This document shows, piece by piece, positions 8,981 to 15,296 of a DNA stretch of 26,044 nt (within the stretch, counting starts at the first letter, position 1; the number at the start of each line of letters is the position of its first letter). Source of the stretch: a virus; the IMG/VR virus record IMGVR_UViG_3300007963_000039, positions 1 through 26,044 of that record; one strand, written 5' to 3'. The notes beneath the pieces were generated by a model. The model did no database searches, was not told the DNA's origin, and saw nothing but the letters and a program-made list of their open reading frames with translations. A program made the position numbers and the translations under genes.

Positions 8981-9115
8981 TTATTGACCTACTATAAATA
9001 AAGAATTCGTACAACGTATATCGTTAGGGATATTATATGCACGACAATCACTCATAGTTTTTACACATCCTGTTATAGCAAAAAAACTTAATCCTATCAA
9101 AAATATCCTTACCAT
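8981..9115 (-). CDS. Tiny lipoprotein (44 aa), candidate outer-membrane spanin subunit
   Basis: ATG at 9115 overlaps the last codons of the upstream gene by 7 bases and opens 44 codons ending in TAA at 8981. The N-terminus is a textbook lipoprotein signal: M-V-R, a hydrophobic core IFLIGLSFFA, then the lipobox I-T-G-C with Cys near residue 17. The mature part would be only about 28 residues (CVKTMSDCRAYNIPND...), with three cysteines. There is no clear ribosome site, so it is probably translated by coupling. Being next to a small membrane/coiled-coil gene, it could be an Rz1-like o-spanin that helps disrupt the outer membrane at lysis. Against this, it lacks the proline-rich character of many Rz1 proteins and is short even for them. 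A superinfection-exclusion lipoprotein is the alternative. Confidence 0.65.
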   Translation of the reverse strand: MVRIFLIGLSFFAITGCVKTMSDCRAYNIPNDIRCTNSLFIVGQ

Positions 9116-9378
9116 TTAACTTTGTTAGCCCAATAAGCTGCACTCATCTTACCCTTCTTGATATTCTTAGCATGACGAGCTTTAAAGCTTTTTCGTCTAG
9201 CCTTACCTTTTTTTGTTTTAGGGTTTTTACCAGCACCACTAACACCTTGCTGGCCAAACCTTATAAGCTTGACCTTGCTTCCTTCCTTTGCCAAAACGGC
9301 ATGTGACTTTTTAGCTTTGGGTGTACGCTTAGGCTTGTTATATCCTGAAAATCTTTCACCACGATATGTTATAGCCAT
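9109..9378 (-). CDS. Small, very basic phage protein of unknown function
   Basis: This 89-aa protein has about one third Lys or Arg. It starts MAITYRGERFSGYNKPKRTP, continues with KKSHAVLAKEGSKVKLIRFG, and ends FKARHAKNIKKGKMSAAYWA followed by NKVKW. I recall near-identical proteins in many marine phage genomes, always next to structural genes and listed as a domain of unknown function. The Lys-rich C-terminus and the Tyr/Trp residues fit a DNA- or RNA-binding, or packaged, basic protein; this is inference. It is separated by 8 bases from the upstream 89-aa gene and its end overlaps the lipoprotein start. Confidence 0.8.
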   Translation of the reverse strand: MAITYRGERFSGYNKPKRTPKAKKSHAVLAKEGSKVKLIRFGQQGVSGAGKNPKTKKGKARRKSFKARHAKNIKKGKMSAAYWANKVKW

Positions 9379-9386
9379 TAATTATC

Positions 9387-9656
9387 TCACTGTTTTGTGA
9401 TTACAAAATGTGGATTTTCTCCATCTAAGTCTCCACCAATAATTACATTTTCAGCTAACCCAGCAGCACTTAATGCAAAATTAAGTTGAGCCTGTGCTTC
9501 ATTAGTTGCTTGAATCAATTGTTTAAATATACTCGCCTGCTCCATAGTCAAAAGTTTACGTCTTGTATTTGGAGAATCAGGTTTTTGTTGTGTTGTTTGC
9601 GACTCGTTCTTTAAGGTTTTCTGCTTGCGTTTCGACTGCTGCGATCCTTTCCCCAT
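9387..9656 (-). CDS. Hypothetical 89-aa protein overlapping the membrane/coiled-coil gene
   Basis: ATG at 9656 is preceded by AAGGTGG about 6 bases upstream, a good ribosome site, so the long form is preferred although it overlaps the previous gene by 80 bases in another frame. The N-terminal 37 residues are polar and basic (MGKGSQQSKRKQKTL...). The C-terminal part is better ordered: EQASIFKQLIQATNEAQAQL, then NFALSAAGLAENVIIGGDLDGENPHFVI. An internal ATG at 9545 would give a 52-aa protein holding only that conserved-looking part, but it has no visible ribosome site. I do not recognise a characterised family. The setting beside a membrane protein and a lipoprotein hints at lysis or virion exit, which is a guess. 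Confidence 0.65.
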   Translation of the reverse strand: MGKGSQQSKRKQKTLKNESQTTQQKPDSPNTRRKLLTMEQASIFKQLIQATNEAQAQLNFALSAAGLAENVIIGGDLDGENPHFVITKQ

Positions 9657-9813
9657 GGGTATCCACCTTTTGTCCTATACGTTCTACAGTGCGCTCTATC
9701 TGAGCGAGGGACTGTCTAGTCCCATTTAATCCAGCTTTAACTCCGCCATAAGCGGCCCCTGCTGCAGCTGGTATAGCGAGCAGAGATACTAAATTCATCA
9801 TTTCGCTTTCCAT
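9577..9813 (-). CDS. Membrane protein with coiled coil; holin-like or i-spanin-like candidate
   Basis: The likely start is ATG at 9813, one base after the stop of the tail fibre; the longer frame to 9891 would overlap the fibre for no reason. A second ATG at 9801 has GGAAAG upstream and is equally possible. The 78-aa product has one hydrophobic segment near residues 7-24 (LVSLLAIPAAAGAAYGG), followed by a heptad-rich helix (SLAQIERTVERIGQKVDTHG, then ERIAAVETQAENLKERV). One N-terminal membrane helix plus a coiled coil is the architecture of Rz-type inner-membrane spanins and also of some small phage membrane proteins called holins. It sits directly after the fibre gene, a usual place for lysis genes. 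Which role applies cannot be decided from sequence; no endolysin is visible in the window. Confidence 0.65.
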   Translation of the reverse strand: MESEMMNLVSLLAIPAAAGAAYGGVKAGLNGTRQSLAQIERTVERIGQKVDTHGERIAAVETQAENLKERVANNTTKT

Positions 9814-9814
9814 G

Positions 9815-11935
9815 CTATAGGTCTTCAACTTCCTCTGGTTTTTCACGTTCAAGGATTGGCCTTCCATCGCTATCCGTCCATTCCGTATCATACATATGTT
9901 GATCCTGACGTTCAGCTACAACAAGCCATGACACTGTATCAGTGCAATCGCTCTCTTGGCATTCAATAGTCAAAGTGCTTCCAGATACAGAACCCTTAAC
10001 CATATCCCAGCCTGTCTCGTTTGTAGTAAAACAGGTAGCATCTCTGCATAATAATTCCCAAGTTCCAGCAGTCATTCCAAACTCAGCGTTCATCTCTACT
10101 GTAGCTTGTCCATCTACAAGGTCTATCTGCCCACGATAAATCAAGTCGGCTCTTGGTCCCTCAATAAACGAATGATATAAATCATGCGTATCTTTCATTG
10201 AAGGCAATGGATGGTCGATCTTAAATGATCCAGAACCTTTTGATAATGCTCCACCAACAGCTACATCTTCTCCACTACACTGGATAGCATAATTGGTATG
10301 GATAGTGGCGTTAGAACTGATGTAGTACTTGTTATCTGCTCCCCTAACCCCTGCTTGGAAGTGAAGTACTTGGCCACTACCCCCATCGTTCTCATAGTAT
10401 TGAATAGCCCCTACACCAGTATTACCTGCCTGCAGTCTTATATATGGATTTCCGCCACTTGAAGCGAAAAGGAAAGAATCAATCCCTTCGGTAGTGAGGG
10501 TTACCACATCTCCCGCAGATTCTGATAGGTAGGTGTTGCCTGATGCCGATCCATCTAGCCGTAATTTGTCAGTGGCACCAATAATAATGTCAGCACCAGC
10601 CGATACATTACCTGTTAAGGTAGATGTTCCGCTAACATCCAGTGTACCATTTAGGTCTACTGCCGTGGCGTTTAATTCTATCTCGTCAGTAGCATTAATG
10701 TCTAATATTGCGTTTGATGGGGCGTTAATATACTGACTAGCATCGTTGAATTGGATAGCCATGGTGCTGTTTAGTAGCAACCCTGTGTCTGCAACATGAG
10801 TCAGAGTCACATCCGTATCTGCACCAAAACCTAAAACTGCCGCATCACTGACCAGCGTAAGATCGTCACCAACCGTTGCATCTCCTGACATTGTGACATT
10901 TCCCGTAAGTGTCGATGTGCCAGAAACATCTAGCGTTCCGTTAAGATCTACTGCGGTAGCGTTTAATTCGATTTCGTCTGTGGCATTGATGTCTAGAACC
11001 GTAGCTGAAGGAGCATTGATATATTGACTAGCATCGTTGAACTGCAAAGCCATAGTGCTATTCAGAAGTAATCCTGTATCTGCTACATGGGTTAGCGTAA
11101 CATCTGTATCCGCACCAAACCCCAGAACCGCAGCATCACTCACTAAGGTGAGATCATCTCCGACGGTTGCATCTCCTGACATTGTAACATTACCAGTAAG
11201 TGTTGATGTACCCGATACGTCCAATGTTCCATTTAAATCAACTGCTGTTGCATTAAGTTCAATTTCGTCTGTAGCATTAATGTCCAGTATCGCATTTGAA
11301 GGAGCATTTATATACTGACTGGCATCATTAAATTGAATTGCCATCGTAGAATTGAGAAGCAATCCTGTATCAGCCACATGAGTCAGATTCACATCTGAGT
11401 CAGCACCGAAGTTTAAGACAGCCGCATCACTTCCAAGTGTCAGATCATCTCCAACACTAGCGTCACCACTCATAGTGACTGCACCAGCTACAGTAAGTGT
11501 GCTACTTAGCTCTAGGTCAGCAAATGCATCTAGTACTGCTGCTCCAGATCCAGCACCATCTGTAAGCACTGCTGCTATCTTACCATTACCTATGGTGATG
11601 TTAGCACCAGAGCCTTGACTGATAATAATATTCTGTGAGCCGCTTGTAGCATTCTCAATGAACCAAACCTTATTAACAGTATTAGGTGCAATCGTAATCG
11701 TACAAGCAGAGTCTAAAGTACCTGTGTACTTAAGGAAGATCGCACGACCTTCGTCTGCTGCACCATCTGCTATGGTCGTAGTATGAGTATCAGCGTTAGT
11801 AGTAATGGCCTCTGTGCCAGAACCAAACGCATCAGCTATTAGCTCTAAGTTTGTGTTGGTCTTGGTTCCCCAGGTACCTGACTCATCACCCGTAGTGATT
11901 TCCAAAAGTCTCAGATTATTTACATATGTTCCCAT
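9815..11935 (-). CDS. Tail fibre with three 97-residue repeats
   Basis: This 706-aa protein starts with GTYVNNLRLLEITTGDESGT and W-G-T-K-T-N-T-N-L-E-L-I, an N-terminus I know from marine podovirus fibres and which probably anchors to the tail. Residues about 140-445 contain three repeats of 97 residues with strands such as VGDDLTL, LLLNSTMA and IELNATAVDLNG, as expected for a trimeric beta-structured shaft. The C-terminal part from about 560 begins FKIDHPLPSMKDTHDLYHSF and ends with conserved-looking ERQDQHMYDTEWTDSDGRP; it also has clustered cysteines (C-R-D-A-T-C and C-Q-E-S-D-C). This is the likely tip. AGGAA lies 9 bases before the ATG. Host binding is inferred from the architecture. The N-terminal and C-terminal matches are from memory, not a search. 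Confidence 0.85.
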   Translation of the reverse strand: MGTYVNNLRLLEITTGDESGTWGTKTNTNLELIADAFGSGTEAITTNADTHTTTIADGAADEGRAIFLKYTGTLDSACTITIAPNTVNKVWFIENATSGSQNIIISQGSGANITIGNGKIAAVLTDGAGSGAAVLDAFADLELSSTLTVAGAVTMSGDASVGDDLTLGSDAAVLNFGADSDVNLTHVADTGLLLNSTMAIQFNDASQYINAPSNAILDINATDEIELNATAVDLNGTLDVSGTSTLTGNVTMSGDATVGDDLTLVSDAAVLGFGADTDVTLTHVADTGLLLNSTMALQFNDASQYINAPSATVLDINATDEIELNATAVDLNGTLDVSGTSTLTGNVTMSGDATVGDDLTLVSDAAVLGFGADTDVTLTHVADTGLLLNSTMAIQFNDASQYINAPSNAILDINATDEIELNATAVDLNGTLDVSGTSTLTGNVSAGADIIIGATDKLRLDGSASGNTYLSESAGDVVTLTTEGIDSFLFASSGGNPYIRLQAGNTGVGAIQYYENDGGSGQVLHFQAGVRGADNKYYISSNATIHTNYAIQCSGEDVAVGGALSKGSGSFKIDHPLPSMKDTHDLYHSFIEGPRADLIYRGQIDLVDGQATVEMNAEFGMTAGTWELLCRDATCFTTNETGWDMVKGSVSGSTLTIECQESDCTDTVSWLVVAERQDQHMYDTEWTDSDGRPILEREKPEEVEDL
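10610..11482 (-). repeat. Three 291-bp direct repeats in the tail-fibre gene
   Basis: Copies start near 11482, 11191 and 10900 and are offset by exactly 291 bases, so the reading frame is kept. The second and third copies are nearly identical in protein, while their DNA differs at many third positions. Each includes the segment NATAVDLNGTLDVSGTS. Unequal exchange between copies could lengthen or shorten the fibre. Confidence 0.9.
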
Positions 11936-11950
11936 GCTTAATTCCTATTG

Positions 11951-12589
11951 TTATGTTGGGACTTCTTCCCAGTCTGGCGTTTGAGAATCACTAACTCCGG
12001 ACCAGCTTGGTGTTTGCGAATCACTGACATCAGACCAGCTTGGTGTTTGTGCATCATTTACACTAGACCAAGAAGGTGTTTGTGAGTCGCTAACTGCTGC
12101 CCAATCTGGTGTCTGTGAATCATCTATTATCGTCCATATCTGTACACTGCTTATTCCTGTCGTACCAACCACACCACTCGCACTTACTGTTACTCCAGTA
12201 CCACCAGTTGCTGTTACCGAGCCGACAGATCCTGTTGCCGTTTCACCTGTTACAGATAAATTGGCATCTCCAGTTACTGTAACCGAACCTACCGCACTTG
12301 TCCCAGCTAATCCTGTTAAGGTAACATTTGCTGTTCCCGTTACCGTAACACTTCCTACACTTCCTGTTGCACTTACACCCGTAGCAGTAAGATTTGCATC
12401 TGCTGTTACAGATACTGACCCTACTGAGCCAGTACCTGCTAACCCTGTTTCGGTAATAGTAACATCTATTACTACCGACTCATCACCTACTGCACTCGTT
12501 CCTGCTACACCTGTAACTTCTACAGGTATAGCTTCACCCCATGTGCCAGAACCCCATGTAGATCGGCCCCAGCCTGTTATATCAGCCAT
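11951..12589 (-). CDS. Repeat-rich virion protein with SDSQTPSW tail
   Basis: The 212-aa product starts MADITGWGRSTWGSGTWGEA. Residues about 25-150 are built from Gly/Ser/Thr/Val repeats of 22 residues containing G-S-V-G-S-V-x-V-T. Residues 156-210 hold five 11-residue units of the type S-D-S-Q-T-P-S-W-S-x-V. There is no signal peptide or membrane helix. The composition suggests a beta-structured, surface-exposed filament or fibre attachment, and similar W-G-x-S-T-W-G starts occur in marine phage tail regions as I remember them. It lies 15 bases upstream of the tail-fibre start, so a partner of the fibre is plausible. The function is unproved. Confidence 0.75.
   Translation of the reverse strand: MADITGWGRSTWGSGTWGEAIPVEVTGVAGTSAVGDESVVIDVTITETGLAGTGSVGSVSVTADANLTATGVSATGSVGSVTVTGTANVTLTGLAGTSAVGSVTVTGDANLSVTGETATGSVGSVTATGGTGVTVSASGVVGTTGISSVQIWTIIDDSQTPDWAAVSDSQTPSWSSVNDAQTPSWSDVSDSQTPSWSGVSDSQTPDWEEVPT
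11960..12124 (-). repeat. Five 33-bp tandem repeats coding SDSQTPSW units
   Basis: The units code D-D-S-Q-T-P-D-W-A-A-V and four variants of S-D-S-Q-T-P-S-W-S-x-V. Copies share Gln-Thr-Pro-x-Trp and a terminal Val, with changes mostly at the ends and at third codon positions. The invariant Trp every 11 residues suggests a stacked or solenoid-like structure. Confidence 0.9.
12125..12520 (-). repeat. 22-residue (66-bp) Gly/Ser/Thr/Val repeats
   Basis: About six degenerate copies, of which the best are TGVSATGSVGSVTVTG, TGLAGTSAVGSVTVTG and TGETATGSVGSVTATG. The period of 22 is exact among these three. The first copy is diverged (TGVAGTSAVGDESVVIDV). Confidence 0.8.
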
Positions 12590-12590
12590 T

Positions 12591-13022
12591 CTAGGCTATA
12601 CGAATTATCGCGTTACTCGCATCTGCCGCAGGGAAAGCAATCGTGAATGTACCAGCAGTAGCTGTCTTATCTGCACCGAAGGCCAACACAAGAACAGATG
12701 TATCACCAGTGGTATCTTCATTGAATATCAACGCACCATTAGCCGTAAATGTTGCAGTAGACCATGAGGTGTCTGCAAAATCGGTTAGAGCCGTTGTTCC
12801 ACTAGTCGAAGGATCGACCCTCGTTAGCGTATTTCCCTTGGCACTATAGTTTGTACCACTGATTTCATTAGTACTAGAATACGCAGTAGTACTGGCACCT
12901 AACGATGCACTGCTTGTATAGAGTGCAATCTTAAAAGTGTCACCACCAGAATTAAGAAAATTGTGCTTTCCTTCTAGCAACTCTTTCTTAAACGAGGTGC
13001 ACATCGCTTGAGATATAGCCAT
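12591..13022 (-). CDS. Beta-rich virion-type protein
   Basis: This 143-aa protein begins MAISQAMCTSFKKELLEGKH, then NFLNSGGDTFKIALYTSSAS and a Ser/Thr/Ala-rich region with the segments TFTANGALIFNEDTTGDTSV, LVLAFGADKTATAGTFTIAF and a short end AIIRIA. The strand-and-turn pattern and the sequence itself match small virion or tail proteins I remember from many marine phages, but I cannot give a characterised function. GGAG lies before the ATG, and its start overlaps the stop of the upstream gene by one base. It is the second gene before the fibre, so it may be part of the tail or its adaptor. Confidence 0.75.
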   Translation of the reverse strand: MAISQAMCTSFKKELLEGKHNFLNSGGDTFKIALYTSSASLGASTTAYSSTNEISGTNYSAKGNTLTRVDPSTSGTTALTDFADTSWSTATFTANGALIFNEDTTGDTSVLVLAFGADKTATAGTFTIAFPAADASNAIIRIA

Positions 13023-13306
13023 TATAATTTCTCCACTGAATTAGCCAAATCATTATGACCCGCTGATCTCAGCAGGGTAATGACCTTAGAGCGATCTTCT
13101 TTAATCGCTTCCCATATAGAATACTGTACCGCCTTATGAATATAAGCCTTAAACTCTTTTGCCTGTTCAGCAATAGTAGGATGAGCATTCTTTCCTACAG
13201 AAATAATCATATCTGAAGCCCTTTCTGCCCAATGGCTTGGACCAAGATTACCATTCTTGCTTGTGGTAACCGTTACGTTTCCTACTCCTGAGTCAATATC
13301 AAACAT
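13022..13306 (-). CDS. Small hypothetical protein between adaptor and tail genes
   Basis: The 94-aa product has a short beta N-terminus (GVGNVTVTTSKNGNLGP), then HWAERASDMIISVGKNAHPT and a helical part (EQAKEFKAYIHKAVQYSIWE, AIKEDRSKVITLLRSAGHND). I remember a widespread phage family with the layout H-W-A-E-R-x, P-x-x-x-x-Q-A and A-G-H-x-x-L-A next to head-completion genes; none has a known function to my knowledge. The start overlaps the previous stop as TAATG. A head-tail joining or assembly role is plausible. Confidence 0.75.
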   Translation of the reverse strand: MFDIDSGVGNVTVTTSKNGNLGPSHWAERASDMIISVGKNAHPTIAEQAKEFKAYIHKAVQYSIWEAIKEDRSKVITLLRSAGHNDLANSVEKL

Positions 13307-13944
13307 TACCTGGCAGCCACCTTTATCATGCCATCTCTATATTCATCTCCGGTCATTCTGCCTTCAGCCTGTACTTTAAGTAGTTCCAATGCTTCTTGAT
13401 ATCTTTGTTGATACAGTTGCATCATATCTGGCTCACCCTTCATATAAGTGTAGGCCTCTAATAGTGATCCGTATAATAATACTGTATCAGCGTTATTTCC
13501 AAGCCATGACGTACTGTCTGTAACAATCGAATTGGGCATATAGTAATAATGCAATTCAGTAACATAATCTGCATCGGGCGTAGGCCCGACAATAAATGTA
13601 GTTGAGTCAAAAACACCGTAATACTTCGGAGTACCTTCCGTGCTGGCATTCGGATAAGTCGATCTGATAAAGTTTGCATCTTTATTCAGTAAAAATATCT
13701 GATTGCTAGAACTTGTTATCGACAAGGACAGGGGAAACAGAAACGTAGGATCTGTCGGCATTGTCAGGTACGCATTACCATCTGTCAGTGTACCAGCTAC
13801 ATTTTTTCTGTTAACAGGTAAATTCACAGAACGGTATATTCTTTGCTCAGTTTGTTTAATAAACGTAGGTATTGCTGCCGTAAAGTCAGTGCCAGTGTTA
13901 TTTGTGTAATCCTTAATAGCCGCTGTCAATTCAGTATAGTTCAT
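13306..13944 (-). CDS. Head-tail adaptor-type protein
   Basis: The 212-aa protein starts MNYTELTAAIKDYTNN and continues FIKQTEQRIYRSVNLPVNRK, a combination I associate with phage adaptor proteins (the gp6-like connector group) that are encoded beside the gp4-like gene in marine podoviruses. A beta-rich middle (FLFPLSLSITSSSNQIFLLN, FIVGPTPDADYVTELHYYY) and a C-terminal helix (LEAYTYMKGEPDMMQLYQQR, YQEALELLKVQ) follow. The N- and C-terminal helices around a beta core fit a ring-forming connector. It overlaps the upstream gene as ATGA and the downstream gene as TAATG. Exact position in the tail is unknown. Confidence 0.7.
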   Translation of the reverse strand: MNYTELTAAIKDYTNNTGTDFTAAIPTFIKQTEQRIYRSVNLPVNRKNVAGTLTDGNAYLTMPTDPTFLFPLSLSITSSSNQIFLLNKDANFIRSTYPNASTEGTPKYYGVFDSTTFIVGPTPDADYVTELHYYYMPNSIVTDSTSWLGNNADTVLLYGSLLEAYTYMKGEPDMMQLYQQRYQEALELLKVQAEGRMTGDEYRDGMIKVAAR

Positions 13945-14276
13945 GTTGTCACCGTCACAGTTCCTACCTTTCCATGTGCTACAATATTTCCTGCACCACC
14001 ACCATTACCATTACCAACTGGATCAAATGCAAAAAGTTTTCTACTAGTATCCTGTGCTATATCTGGCCTGGGATCTCTGATAGCTTGTGGGTCTGTGTAG
14101 TCGCCAAGTCTGCCTAAGAAATTTTGAGGCTGGTCCTCGTCAAGCATATCGCGACCGACCATTAAGCCAGTCATACGGCCTGCTTTCACTTGAGGAACCA
14201 AGTCCTTTAACTTGTATCTAAAACCGGTGCGATCACAGAAACCAAAAGCATATTTCCCATTAGCAAAACTACCCAT
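13941..14276 (-). CDS. Conserved hypothetical connector-region protein
   Basis: This 111-aa protein starts MGSFANGKYAFGFCDRTGFR, then YKLKDLVPQVKAGRMTGLMV and GRDMLDEDQPQNFLG. The pattern G-x-x-x-x-F-x-x-C-D-R-T/S-G followed by D-P-Q-A-I-x-D-P-R-P-D is one I remember from structural clusters of marine phages, with no assigned function. The C-terminus is Gly/Asn-rich and ends in V-G-T-V-T-V-T-T, like the N-terminus of the 94-aa protein at 13022. No membrane segment is visible. Its start overlaps the stop of the gp4-like gene as TAATG. A head-completion or tail-joining role is inferred from position alone. Confidence 0.75.
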   Translation of the reverse strand: MGSFANGKYAFGFCDRTGFRYKLKDLVPQVKAGRMTGLMVGRDMLDEDQPQNFLGRLGDYTDPQAIRDPRPDIAQDTSRKLFAFDPVGNGNGGGAGNIVAHGKVGTVTVTT

Positions 14277-14950
14277 TAATAGCCCCCTGGTACAAAATGC
14301 ACCGAAGCACGATCACGATCTTCTTGCTGGGCTAAGTCCCATTGAAATTCATACTCAGCTTTAAGTTCACCAGAACGCATAAATGCTTCTGGATATTTTT
14401 GTGACAATCTAAATGCCAATCCTGCAACTAATGGTGGTAAGAATCTCGCTGGCACATCAGGGTTAGTAGATCCTACATTTCCAGTATCCTCTATGCGCCT
14501 AATTCTTTGATATGCCAATGTGTAAACCTTATCAGGAGTAGGCCATAAATATGCAACAGGAGCAGCCCTTTGCTTGTCAATATAAATATTAACTGGGCGA
14601 CCCTCAGAAAGCTTATTAGGTATAGTTGCATACTGAGAAACACTAAACCTAGATAGAGGTAAATCACTTTGTGATGTACCAGATCCATCACGAATCCAAT
14701 GCTCAATAAGGTCTATCGTATCTGCTGGCAATGTAACAGAAGGCGTACCAGCAACTGTACTAGCCGTTCCCTCTTCTACACACCAAAAATTTAATCCACG
14801 GTTTGCCCACTCGAGACTCAGCAAATTAAGCGAGCGACGAGCAGTGGACATATCATATCCCGTCTTTAATTGAATACCGCATCGTTCAAATGCCTCTTCA
14901 ACAACTTCCGAGATATCAAGATTAAATGTTGCAGTTCCTGATGTAGCCAC
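14276..14950 (-). CDS. P22 gp4-like head-tail adaptor
   Basis: This 224-aa protein starts at GTG (14950), preceded by AGGTAGGTAG; the stop of the upstream small gene and this start share one base (TAGTG). Residues 10-50 (ISEVVEEAFERCGIQLKTGY then ARRSLNLLSLEWANRGLNFW) match what I know of the N-terminal helices of gp4-like tail accessory factors, which form a dodecameric ring below the portal. A beta segment around residues 60-130 contains W-P-T-P-D, and a C-terminal helix (LPPLVAGLAFRLSQKYPEAF, then a charged region) would lie against the portal. With the gp10-like protein at 6598-8979 this indicates a P22-like tail. P22 gp4 is 166 aa, so this one is longer. Confidence 0.7.
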   Translation of the reverse strand: MATSGTATFNLDISEVVEEAFERCGIQLKTGYDMSTARRSLNLLSLEWANRGLNFWCVEEGTASTVAGTPSVTLPADTIDLIEHWIRDGSGTSQSDLPLSRFSVSQYATIPNKLSEGRPVNIYIDKQRAAPVAYLWPTPDKVYTLAYQRIRRIEDTGNVGSTNPDVPARFLPPLVAGLAFRLSQKYPEAFMRSGELKAEYEFQWDLAQQEDRDRASVHFVPGGY

Positions 14951-15108
14951 TACCTACCTACCTTTTTCATGGCTTTTTTATGAGCCGCCGTAAACGTCGA
15001 GCCCGACGCCATAGACTTACGCATAGCCGCCATATGCTTTTTCGTATGATGTTTAGAATGTTTCTTAAGCGCATCTGTTTGCCTCTTGGTTAATTTTTTT
15101 TTAGGCAT
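14950..15108 (-). CDS. 52-aa highly basic protein
   Basis: ATG at 15108 has AAGGA about 11 bases upstream and opens 52 codons ending in TAG at 14950, which shares its last base with the next start codon. The protein starts MPKKKLTKRQTDALKKHSKH and is almost all Lys, His, Ala, Met, Ser and Thr, with about 20 positively charged residues counting His, and one acidic residue. It contains H-S-K-H-H-T-K-K-H and A-A-M-R-K-S-M-A-S-G. I remember such small MPKK-type peptides near gp4-like genes in marine phages. A nucleic-acid-binding or packaged peptide is possible. It is not a terminator or chance ORF: start, ribosome site and overlap all fit. Confidence 0.8.
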   Translation of the reverse strand: MPKKKLTKRQTDALKKHSKHHTKKHMAAMRKSMASGSTFTAAHKKAMKKVGR

Positions 15109-15110
15109 AA

Positions 15111-15296
15111 TCAACTATCCTTAAATTTATCCAAGCATTGCTGGTTAAACTTTACAACTTTTCCAGGTGTCCTAGAACCTTCTTTTATTATACCACCGCT
15201 TCTCATTCTAGCATAATCCTGTAATGAACCATTTTTACTAAATGCATTTGTTACAGATTTTTTTATTATACCATTATTATCACTTTTAAAAGGCAT
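15111..15296 (-). CDS. 61-aa hypothetical basic protein
   Basis: The product starts MPFKSDNNGIIKKSVTNAFS and contains Y-A-R-M-R-S-G-G-I-I-K-E-G-S-R and a C-terminal F-N-Q-Q-C-L-D-K-F. It is basic and lacks a membrane helix or signal peptide. Its start overlaps the stop of the preceding gene as TAATG and it ends two bases before the next gene, so it is a normal member of the operon. I do not recognise it. The short form R-S-G-G-I-I is reminiscent of the R-A-S-G-G-I-I motif in the large proteins at the left end, which may be chance. Confidence 0.65.
   Translation of the reverse strand: MPFKSDNNGIIKKSVTNAFSKNGSLQDYARMRSGGIIKEGSRTPGKVVKFNQQCLDKFKDS

Noticed and set aside
9577-9656. Programmed frameshift joining the 78-aa and 89-aa small proteins
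   Set aside because: No slippery heptamer is visible and the second gene has its own ribosome site (AAGGTGG).
9814-9891. Upstream extension of the 78-aa membrane protein
   Set aside because: It would overlap the end of the tail fibre by 77 bases and add a basic sequence; the ATG at 9813 fits the stop-start spacing of this operon.
10533-11318. Plus-strand frames of 67 and 93 aa opposite the tail-fibre repeats
   Set aside because: They are antisense translations of the 291-bp repeats and resemble each other only for that reason.
11960-12124. Regular 33-base repeats that look like a CRISPR array
   Set aside because: There are no unique spacers; the units are contiguous, in frame and code for S-D-S-Q-T-P-S-W.
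12261-12767. A 168-aa plus-strand frame
   Set aside because: It is antisense to the Val/Thr/Gly repeats and crosses the boundary of two real genes on the minus strand.
13458-13679. A 73-aa minus-strand frame inside the adaptor gene
   Set aside because: It is in another frame of a well-supported gene and has no ribosome site.
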